The translations under genes and the position numbers were made by a program. A DNA stretch of 64,000 nt, taken from Clostridium estertheticum (GTDB taxonomy: Bacteria; Bacillota; Clostridia; Clostridiales; Clostridiaceae). Numbering within the stretch: position 1 is the first letter of the stretch; each line of letters begins with the position of its first letter. The notes under the pieces were generated by a model, which was not told the DNA's origin, ran no database searches, and saw only the letters and a list, made by a program, of their open reading frames with translations. Positions 57,439 to 64,000 of the stretch are shown here, piece after piece. The stretch covers positions 3,658,001 to 3,722,000 of the forward strand of contig NZ_CP086239.1 of assembly GCF_026650985.1 (NCBI RefSeq), in the 5' to 3' direction.

Positions 57439-58815
57439 TTATACAGATAGTGTTATATTTACTTTTATTGTCTTTCCGTCTCTAACTATTTCTGCCTTAA
57501 CTACATCACCGGCTTTATGTGTAGCTTTAATCGTATTTATTTCTGCAACAGTTTTAATGTTTTTACCATCAAATTTTACGATTACATCCCCAGGTGTTAT
57601 ACCACCTTTTTCTGCTGCACTAAACTCCTTAACTTGTAAAATTAATACTCCTACTGATACATTATTTTCTTTTGCCATTGCTGAAGTGATATCTCTACAA
57701 GAAATTCCTATGTTAAGAAGCGGTTTAATTAAATTCTCTATTTTAGGAGTTATTGTATTAATAGGTATTGAAAACCCTAATCCTTCTACCCCTGTTTCAC
57801 CTATTTTTGCAGTATTTATCCCTATAACTTGGCCCTTAGAATTTACAAGAGGTCCACCACTATTCCCTGCATTAATAGCAGCATCTGTTTGAATAAATTT
57901 AAGGTTTTTATTTTCAATACTTACTTGCCTATTAAGTGCACTTACGACGCCTGTAGTTACAGATCCCAGAAATTCTTTTCCTAAAGGGTTTCCTATTGCA
58001 ACTACTGATTCTCCTACTTCAAGCTTATCTGAATCTCCAAATTCAGCTACACCAGGTACTTTTGTATTATCAGCTAACTTAATTACGGCCACGTCAGATG
58101 CAGCATCATAATTTACTACTTTTGCAGAAACTTCCTTACCATCGCTAAGCGTAACTTTTACATTTTGAGCTCCACTTACAACATGATAATTGGTCAAAAT
58201 ATATCCATCTTTATTGAAAATTACCCCAGTACCTACACCTTCTTGCTGGGCAGTCTGACCGCTTAGGTCGCTACTTACAGCAGTGGTCTTAGTAGAAATT
58301 GCAACTACAGAAGAGCTAACTTTTTTCACAATTTGAGGTACAGTTAAAATATCTGTACTATTACTAGCTATAAGTTTTGCTTTTGCGGTGCTAGCAACTT
58401 TTGTATCAGATGCTTTAGGTGTAGCCGCCACATTTGTGTCTTTCATTATATTCATTGTTACAATAGCTGATCCAACGCCTCCAAGTGTAGAACATATTAC
58501 ACCTACTATTATGTAGGCCACTATTCTTTTCCTCATACCACCTTTGTTTTTTTTAATTTTGTTGTCATTTATAGAACTGTAATTATTATTTTCTAGTATA
58601 GTTGGAGTCACTTTGCTTTCTTTTTCTTTATAATCTTCACTAGGCACTTGCATTTCCATTGTGAGATCTTTATTATTACTTTCACTATCTATTATATTAT
58701 CATTTGTTTCATTTGTTTCATTTGTTTCATTTGTTTCATTTGTTTCATTTGTTTCATTTGTTTCACTTGTTTCACTTGTTTCACTTATTCCATTATTATT
58801 TAAATCATCATTCAT
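57439..58815 (-). CDS. htrA: HtrA/DegP-type membrane-anchored serine protease
   Basis: 458 aa. A cytosolic N-terminus with an SET/NET repeat (residues 11-40), a membrane helix (about 98-122), a trypsin-like domain and one PDZ domain (about 370-455). The catalytic triad is complete: His in NYHVVSGAQ, Asp in YDAASDVAVIKL and Ser in AGNSGGPLV. It should face outward and degrade or refold misfolded exported proteins, especially under stress. AGGAGGGG precedes the ATG. Single-gene unit. Confidence 0.92.
   Translation of the reverse strand: MNDDLNNNGISETSETSETNETNETNETNETNETNETNDNIIDSESNNKDLTMEMQVPSEDYKEKESKVTPTILENNNYSSINDNKIKKNKGGMRKRIVAYIIVGVICSTLGGVGSAIVTMNIMKDTNVAATPKASDTKVASTAKAKLIASNSTDILTVPQIVKKVSSSVVAISTKTTAVSSDLSGQTAQQEGVGTGVIFNKDGYILTNYHVVSGAQNVKVTLSDGKEVSAKVVNYDAASDVAVIKLADNTKVPGVAEFGDSDKLEVGESVVAIGNPLGKEFLGSVTTGVVSALNRQVSIENKNLKFIQTDAAINAGNSGGPLVNSKGQVIGINTAKIGETGVEGLGFSIPINTITPKIENLIKPLLNIGISCRDITSAMAKENNVSVGVLILQVKEFSAAEKGGITPGDVIVKFDGKNIKTVAEINTIKATHKAGDVVKAEIVRDGKTIKVNITLSV
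58701..58790 (-). repeat. In-gene 9-bp tandem repeat in htrA
   Basis: Ten 9-bp units (seven CATTTGTTT, two CACTTGTTT, one degenerate CACTTATTC on plus) encode the SET/NET tripeptides in the cytosolic tail of HtrA. As units are three codons long, slippage would change length without a frameshift. Confidence 0.85.
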
Positions 58816-59001
58816 ACTTTCCCCTCCTTATTTGTTTTCTAGGGTATATAGCCATACTATTGTAATCATATAAAATATGACTTATTTATATCTTTTTATA
58901 GACCAGATTATGTTTTATCTTTAATTACATTTTAAAACTTTTATATTGCAATTTGGTGACAAATTTGTGAACAAACTTTTAACTAATCATATTAACTCTT
59001 A

Positions 59002-60228
59002 TTATTTGCTAGCATACAACTCAACTATTTTTAATATTACATCAACAGCCTTTTCCATAGCAAATGTAGGTATAAATTCATATTTGCCATGGAAATTATG
59101 GCCCCCAGCAAATATATTAGGTGTAGGTAGTCCCATAAATGAAAGCCTTGCCCCATCTGTTCCACCTCTAATAGGTTGCATTATAGGATTTACCCCCACT
59201 TCTTTCAAGGCCAAAAACGCTGTATCTACTATATGCTTTACTGGTTCTATTTTTTCCTTCATGTTAAAATATTGATCCTTAATTTCTAATTCAACTGCTG
59301 CACTACCGTATTTGTCATTTAATTTATCAGCTATGTTTTTAATAAATATCTTCCTATTTTCAAAATTTTCACTATCAAAATCCCTTATAATATATTGAAG
59401 TTTTGTTTCCTCAACCTCACCATTAATACTAATCAAGTGATAGAATCCTTCATAACCTTCTGTAGTAGCTGGAGTCTCATTTTGTGGCATTAAGTTTATA
59501 AACTCGTTTGCAATAAGCGATGAGTGAATCATTTTCCCCTTTGCGGATCCTGGATGAACGTTTCTTCCGTGGATAGAAATTTTTACCCCTGCAGCATTAA
59601 AATTTTCGTACTCTAGTTCACCAATAAGTCCACCGTCCATTGTATATGCAAAGTCTGCACCAAATTTTTTCACATCAAAAATATCCGCACCACGACCAAC
59701 TTCCTCATCTGGTGTAAATCCAATACGAATTTTACCATGCTTAATATTAGGATTCTGCATTAAATACTCTGTTGCTGCCATTATCTCTGCAATTCCTGCT
59801 TTATCATCAGCCCCTAAAAGTGTTGTTCCATCGGTCGTAATAATTGTTTTCCCTATGTAATTTTTTAATTCCGGGAAATCCTTTGGAGATAATACTATAT
59901 TCTTTTCTTTATTTAATATAATATCTGCTCCATCATAATTGTAAACAAATTTAGGCTTAACGTCTTTACCAGAGATATCTGGTGCAGTATCCATATGAGC
60001 TATAAATCCTATAGTCGGTACTATTTTTTCTACATTAGATTCAATAGTTGCCATTACGTAACCATTATCATCTACGCTTGCTTCCTTTAGTCCCATTGCT
60101 TTTAACTGCATAACTAATTCTTTAGCAAGTACCATTTGTCCGATTGTACTTGGAACAGTTATTGATTCCTCATCAGATTTAGTATCATAACTTATATATT
60201 TTAGAAAATTTTCTACAACTTTTGACAT
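59002..60228 (-). CDS. pepT: Peptidase T (tripeptidase)
   Basis: 408 aa, M20 family zinc aminotripeptidase. Zinc and catalytic motifs are [14 protein letters not shown] (about 80), [14 protein letters not shown] (about 139) and [13 protein letters not shown] (about 170), with the C-terminal ligand His in [13 protein letters not shown]. It releases N-terminal residues from tripeptides in the cytosol. AAGGGGATGG precedes the ATG. It follows the DUF1836 gene by 33 bases in the same direction. Confidence 0.94.
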   Translation of the reverse strand: MSKVVENFLKYISYDTKSDEESITVPSTIGQMVLAKELVMQLKAMGLKEASVDDNGYVMATIESNVEKIVPTIGFIAHMDTAPDISGKDVKPKFVYNYDGADIILNKEKNIVLSPKDFPELKNYIGKTIITTDGTTLLGADDKAGIAEIMAATEYLMQNPNIKHGKIRIGFTPDEEVGRGADIFDVKKFGADFAYTMDGGLIGELEYENFNAAGVKISIHGRNVHPGSAKGKMIHSSLIANEFINLMPQNETPATTEGYEGFYHLISINGEVEETKLQYIIRDFDSENFENRKIFIKNIADKLNDKYGSAAVELEIKDQYFNMKEKIEPVKHIVDTAFLALKEVGVNPIMQPIRGGTDGARLSFMGLPTPNIFAGGHNFHGKYEFIPTFAMEKAVDVILKIVELYASK

Positions 60229-60261
60229 ATTGCCATCCCCTTATTTTTTAATGATTTATTA

Positions 60262-60849
60262 TTATTTTTTCAAAAAATTATCAATCAATTTTTCTGCCAT
60301 TCTCTTTTGCATATTTGCTTTATTTGTAAGTAACAGGATCATTAATATTAATTCTAATAACTCTCCGCCTTCTTTTCCCATTTCTTTAATTTTCTCTTTT
60401 ATAAATTTAGCATCTTTATCTATATCTCGTGCAAACTCTTTATTTTGTACCTCTTTAATATCCAAAAAATCATTATATAAATCACCTAATGGTACACTTA
60501 TGCTTTGTGGGGCTTTTATATCAATAATAGGATCAAATAAAGTATTAATATCACTAATTGATATAGTTTGTTTCAAATTATAAATAAGTGTAAGTAAAAT
60601 AATATGCTCATTAGTATATTTTTTATTTTTCGCTGGCATCAAAACTTTACCTTTAGTGTAGTTGTTAATCATTGTTTTTGTAAGAATTTTATCCTCTTCA
60701 TTTCTTTTAAGACTTCCAAGCTTTTCATTAAAAAAGGTTGTAACCTGATCCATATATAAGTCCACACATGGTATTTCTACTAAACTAATATCTTTTGCAC
60801 CTATAATTTCCTCAACTAGTTTACTTAAAGTTTCCTCATTATAATTCAT
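60262..60849 (-). CDS. DUF1836 protein
   Basis: 195 aa. Conserved family blocks: EIPCVDLYMDQVTTFF, ILTKTMINNYTKGKVLMPAK and YTNEHIILLTLIYNLKQ. The middle part is like a MerR-type helix-turn-helix, so DNA binding is possible but unproven; the family is uncharacterised. It may be cotranscribed with pepT. No strong upstream promoter or ribosome binding site beyond AGGTGGAG near the start. Confidence 0.82.
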   Translation of the reverse strand: MNYNEETLSKLVEEIIGAKDISLVEIPCVDLYMDQVTTFFNEKLGSLKRNEEDKILTKTMINNYTKGKVLMPAKNKKYTNEHIILLTLIYNLKQTISISDINTLFDPIIDIKAPQSISVPLGDLYNDFLDIKEVQNKEFARDIDKDAKFIKEKIKEMGKEGGELLELILMILLLTNKANMQKRMAEKLIDNFLKK

Positions 60850-61069
60850 TCACTCCACCTCACCTTCATTATATAGCATTAATTACATTGAATCTATAAT
60901 TACCAGTATAATTATATAAAAAGAAAGCACATATTAGCATAAATGCATAAATCTTTGATAAAAGATTTTAAAACATTTTAACCATTATACACTTTCTTTA
61001 TGTATCCTTAACTATTCTTCTTTTACTGATATTAAAAAAGCTCCTTATTATTATCTTTAATTATAATAA

Positions 61070-61714
61070 TCACTTAGATTTCCCATTTAAAAATTCGCAA
61101 TAAGGTGCTATAGGACACACCTCACAATTAGGTTTCCTAGCCTTACATATTTCTCGTCCATGCCATATAATAAAATGATGAGCATCACTCCACATTTTCC
61201 TTGGAATATTTTTCATAAGCTCTTGTTCTACAATCTCAACATTTTTCCCTGAGGCAAGCCCAATTCTTTTCGAAACTCTAAAAACATGAGTGTCTACAGC
61301 AATAGCTGGAATTCCAAATGCATTTGATAGGACTACATTAGCAGTTTTCCTCCCAACTCCTGGAAGTTGTATTAGTTCTTCCATAGTACTAGGCACTATG
61401 CCTCCATATTTTTCTAATAAAAGTTTTGTGGCACCCAAAATGTTTTTGCTCTTATTGTTATAAAACCCACAGCTCTTAATTTTTTCTCCTAGTTCTTCTT
61501 TTGATAATGTAATCATAGCCTCTGGAGTATTATATTTTGCATATAGCTTCTTTGCAACAACATTAACTCTTACATCTGTACATTGTGCTGATAATATTGT
61601 TGATACTAAAAGTTCATAATGGTTTGTAAAATCAAGTCCACACTTTACACCTGCATATGTTTCATTAAGAATTTCAAGAACTACTTTAATAGTTTTTTTA
61701 TTTATATAAATCAC
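61070..61714 (-). CDS. nth: Endonuclease III
   Basis: 214 aa, full length. It removes oxidised pyrimidines and cuts the abasic site. The helix-hairpin-helix reads LPGVGRKTANVVL with the catalytic Lys, followed by the Asp in AVDTHVFRVSKRIGL; the [4Fe-4S] cysteines are in ICKARKPNCEVCPIAPYC. The listed start is GTG 61714, but AGG of the likely ribosome binding site touches it. A non-AUG codon just downstream may be used. It begins 14 bases after plsC, as a two-gene unit or longer. Confidence 0.93.
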   Translation of the reverse strand: MIYINKKTIKVVLEILNETYAGVKCGLDFTNHYELLVSTILSAQCTDVRVNVVAKKLYAKYNTPEAMITLSKEELGEKIKSCGFYNNKSKNILGATKLLLEKYGGIVPSTMEELIQLPGVGRKTANVVLSNAFGIPAIAVDTHVFRVSKRIGLASGKNVEIVEQELMKNIPRKMWSDAHHFIIWHGREICKARKPNCEVCPIAPYCEFLNGKSK

Positions 61715-61728
61715 CTACTTATTTTTGT

Positions 61729-62436
61729 CTATTTATTTTGAGAATATACTCCCCTATACTGCTCAGGAAGAAGCACCGCTATACCCGACATTATTTCATT
61801 CATAACTCTATCATAATATTCATCGCGAGCTTCCTCTTTACCTTTACTTGGAATCATAATAGAATCACCAATACTAATATTTACATCAGCATGATGAAAT
61901 TTTTCTAATGCCATATCACTTTCATCAATTGGTAATAACTTTTCTGTTCCCCAAATACCCATTGGAAGAATTGTCGCCTTTGATAATTTAGCCATTAATA
62001 TAAGACCTCTCTTACCCTCTATCATCTTTCCACTTCTACTTCTAGTTCCTTCTGGAAACATCATAATATTATTGCCTTGTTTTAGCGTACTTACTATCTT
62101 AGATATAGCGTCTTTGTCTGGCGAATTAGGATGTACTTGTATAGTTTTCGCTACAAAAAAGCCTAACTTAGTAAGCCTATTATCTGTTAGCTTTACCCCT
62201 GCAACAAAAGTTACATTATTATCCTTTAATAACCTGTTCATAATTATGCCATCTGCATTACTTAAATGATTGCATATGAAAATTATGGGTGCCTTTATAT
62301 CCTGGATTTTCTCCATTCCGTGCGTTTTAATATTTGCATATTTGTTAATATATGAATCTAATAAATATTTTGCTATAAATGATACAACCTTATCTGGCAA
62401 AATATTTATTATTCCTAACATAGATTTCGAAAGCAT
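61729..62436 (-). CDS. plsC: 1-acyl-sn-glycerol-3-phosphate acyltransferase
   Basis: 235 aa. The HX4D motif is NHLSNAD (His57, Asp62) and the glycerophosphate-binding motif is FPEGTRSRSG near 134. It acylates lysophosphatidic acid to phosphatidic acid at the membrane. A hydrophobic stretch at the N-terminus is consistent with membrane association. AAAGGTGG precedes the ATG. In one direction with queG and cysE upstream and nth downstream. Confidence 0.92.
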   Translation of the reverse strand: MLSKSMLGIINILPDKVVSFIAKYLLDSYINKYANIKTHGMEKIQDIKAPIIFICNHLSNADGIIMNRLLKDNNVTFVAGVKLTDNRLTKLGFFVAKTIQVHPNSPDKDAISKIVSTLKQGNNIMMFPEGTRSRSGKMIEGKRGLILMAKLSKATILPMGIWGTEKLLPIDESDMALEKFHHADVNISIGDSIMIPSKGKEEARDEYYDRVMNEIMSGIAVLLPEQYRGVYSQNK

Positions 62437-62474
62437 CTAAATTCCACCTTTCATAAATAATGACTATAGAAATA

Positions 62475-63467
62475 TTATAATTTGAAAAACTTTAAAAGTC
62501 TATAATAATAATCTCTTATATAAGGTGATGTATCTTTCTGAAGGGTTATAATTTCAACTTTTTCAATAATAAACGCATTAATAATTGCATTCCTTTTAAT
62601 AATATTTTTACCTCTCCATCCACAAGAAGTTATTTTGTACATATCTTTAAATAATTTATTATCAATATTCATTAATACCTTAAGCTCAGGTATTTTCATA
62701 TGTTCATAAGGTTTAAACTCTTTAATAACACTTAATTCAACTTTTTTATTGTATGGGCAAACTTTCTGACAAGTATCACAACCAAATAGCCTTCCACCTA
62801 GTTTTTCAAACCACAAATCCTCTATATCTTTTTTCTGAGTTATATAGGACAAACATATATTAGAGTTATTATTTATTCCAACTTTCCCTTTAACTATAGC
62901 ACTTGTAGGACATGATGACAGACATATTTCACAATCACCACATTTTTGCGTAACGCTTTTATCTGGCTCTATCACTAAATCCGTTATAATTTCTCCTAAA
63001 AAAACATATGATCCATACCTCTTTGTTATTAACATATTGTTTTTTCCTATAAATCCTAATCCACAAAGACTTGCGATATATCTCTCAGGCAGCGCATTAC
63101 TGTCTACAAAATACATAGCTTTTGCACCCAGACCCTCAATATATGTACAAATCTTTTTCATGTATTCGATTAATACAAGGTGATAGTCTCTTCCCATAGT
63201 ATAATTTGAAAAATATACCTTTCCGCTTATATCATTTTCATATAGATATGGAAATGCAATAGAAATTATAGTTTTCCCGTCTTCCATATATATAAATGGG
63301 TTTGTCTTTTTATCTAACTCCTTCTCTTCAAACTCATTTTCTAGACCTAATTTTTTTCTCTTATCAAAATAAGGATTTAGCTCATGAAAAATTCTACATT
63401 CGCTAAACCCTATAACATCTAAACCATTTATGCTGCAAAACTTAATTATATCATCTTTAACACTCAT
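62475..63467 (-). CDS. queG: Epoxyqueuosine reductase QueG
   Basis: 330 aa. It completes queuosine synthesis in tRNA with cobalamin and two [4Fe-4S] clusters: CGDCEICLSSCPTSAIV (about 175) and CDTCQKVCPYNKK (about 230). The N-terminal cobalamin-binding domain includes YFSNYTMGRDYHLVL and the conserved Asp of VDSNALPERYIASLCGLGFI (last conserved region near 125-145). AAAGGG precedes the ATG. It follows cysE by 13 bases. Confidence 0.9.
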   Translation of the reverse strand: MSVKDDIIKFCSINGLDVIGFSECRIFHELNPYFDKRKKLGLENEFEEKELDKKTNPFIYMEDGKTIISIAFPYLYENDISGKVYFSNYTMGRDYHLVLIEYMKKICTYIEGLGAKAMYFVDSNALPERYIASLCGLGFIGKNNMLITKRYGSYVFLGEIITDLVIEPDKSVTQKCGDCEICLSSCPTSAIVKGKVGINNNSNICLSYITQKKDIEDLWFEKLGGRLFGCDTCQKVCPYNKKVELSVIKEFKPYEHMKIPELKVLMNIDNKLFKDMYKITSCGWRGKNIIKRNAIINAFIIEKVEIITLQKDTSPYIRDYYYRLLKFFKL

Positions 63468-63480
63468 ATTGTTTTTCCCT

Positions 63481-64000
63481 TTATATCACCATATCATTGT
63501 ACATTCTTTTAGTATTGCCTGCGTAGTCTTTAATTTCAATTATTGTTAATTCATTTACAAAAATAACTCTAGCAGGTATCCCTACAGCAGTGGCCTTTGG
63601 TAATACATCTTTTAAAACTACAGCATTTGCACCAACTTTGCTACCTGTACCTATTTTAATGGGACCAAGAATCTTTGCACCGGCGCCAACTATAACATCA
63701 TTTCCTAAAGTAGGATGTCTTTTACCAGTGTCCTTACCTGTTCCCCCTAAAGTAACCCCTTGGTACAAAGTTACATTGTTTCCAATTTCCGTTGTTTCTC
63801 CAATGACTACTCCCGTTCCATGATCTATAAAAAATCCTTTTCCAATCTTAGCCCCTGGATGAATTTCTATTCCAGTAAAAAATCTAGCTATTTGAGATAT
63901 AGCTCTGGCTAAGAAAAATATCTTATGATTATATAACATATGGGCTATTCTATATACTATTACAGCATGAATACATGGATATAATAATATTACTTCAACC
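63481..64000 (-). CDS. cysE: Serine O-acetyltransferase (5' end beyond the window)
   Basis: The reading frame is open to the window edge, beginning [20 protein letters not shown], a typical SAT entry; the internal ATG at 63939 is therefore not the start. Then come the left-handed hexapeptide helix ([42 protein letters not shown]) and the active-site His in DHGTG. It makes O-acetylserine for cysteine synthesis. The C-terminus is complete. The first residues are missing from the window. Confidence 0.9.
   Translation of the reverse strand, partial: VEVILLYPCIHAVIVYRIAHMLYNHKIFFLARAISQIARFFTGIEIHPGAKIGKGFFIDHGTGVVIGETTEIGNNVTLYQGVTLGGTGKDTGKRHPTLGNDVIVGAGAKILGPIKIGTGSKVGANAVVLKDVLPKATAVGIPARVIFVNELTIIEIKDYAGNTKRMYNDMVI

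Noticed and set aside
58661-58873. Plus-strand ORF rich in FVS repeats
   Set aside because: It is the antisense of the NET/SET repeat of htrA.

Overview
The window is chromosomal DNA of a low-GC, anaerobic, spore-forming Firmicute, most likely Clostridium sensu stricto. Support: very AT-rich intergenic DNA, strong AGGAGG ribosome binding sites with frequent TTG/GTG starts, a complete butyryl-CoA (crt-bcd-etfBA-hbd) operon under a Rex-type operator, an NfnAB-type pair, class III fructose-bisphosphatase, CIRCE-controlled groESL and LysM cell-wall enzymes of the sporulation/germination type. I cannot name the species. Most genes are on the minus strand; plus-strand exceptions are the LysM-GH18 gene, a TerC-like gene, a DUF1461 gene, an ABC-F gene with an E2-like acyltransferase, a small membrane protein, a RusA-like gene with ilvE, and fbp.

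Layout. 1-5.6 kb: start of rnr (cut by the window), an RsuA-type pseudouridine synthase, a repeat protein of unknown role, yaiI and pgi. 5.9-9.7 kb: a LysM-GH18 gene, then a mobile patch: a 277-bp non-autonomous IS605-like element carrying a structured RNA candidate, a small ORF whose end it replaced, and a full-size IS200/IS605-type element (intact tnpA, tnpB with an in-frame stop). 9.7-13.3 kb: two DUF1646 transporter paralogues with a shared leader-RNA motif (candidate Na+-sensing riboswitch), then a TerC-like gene. 13.4-16.8 kb: guaB-guaA behind a guanine-type riboswitch. 17-21.7 kb: groESL with CIRCE, two membrane proteins, an OGG-type glycosylase. 21.8-31.3 kb: nfnAB, an iron alcohol dehydrogenase with a Rex-like site in its promoter, the butyryl-CoA operon and rex. 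These form a redox-linked block: Rex senses NADH/NAD+, Bcd-Etf and Nfn bifurcate electrons, and Adh and Hbd consume NADH.

31.5-44.4 kb: housekeeping and envelope genes (ABC-F, acyltransferase, M14 peptidase, lipoprotein, DUF1275, tsaD, RusA-like, ilvE, glgP). 44.7-51.7 kb: a six-gene operon for a membrane complex related to group 4 hydrogenases and complex I. Its large subunit has lost the cysteines that bind the NiFe centre, which makes it an Ehr-type complex of unknown reaction; I consider this the most interesting system here. 52-64 kb: TPM/LemA pair, a regulator with two MarR domains in one chain, fbp, HtrA, pepT, DUF1836, nth, plsC, queG and a cysE cut by the window end.

No rRNA, tRNA, prophage or CRISPR array was seen. 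All calls come from reading sequence and translated proteins by eye; family names rest on recognised motifs, not on searches.
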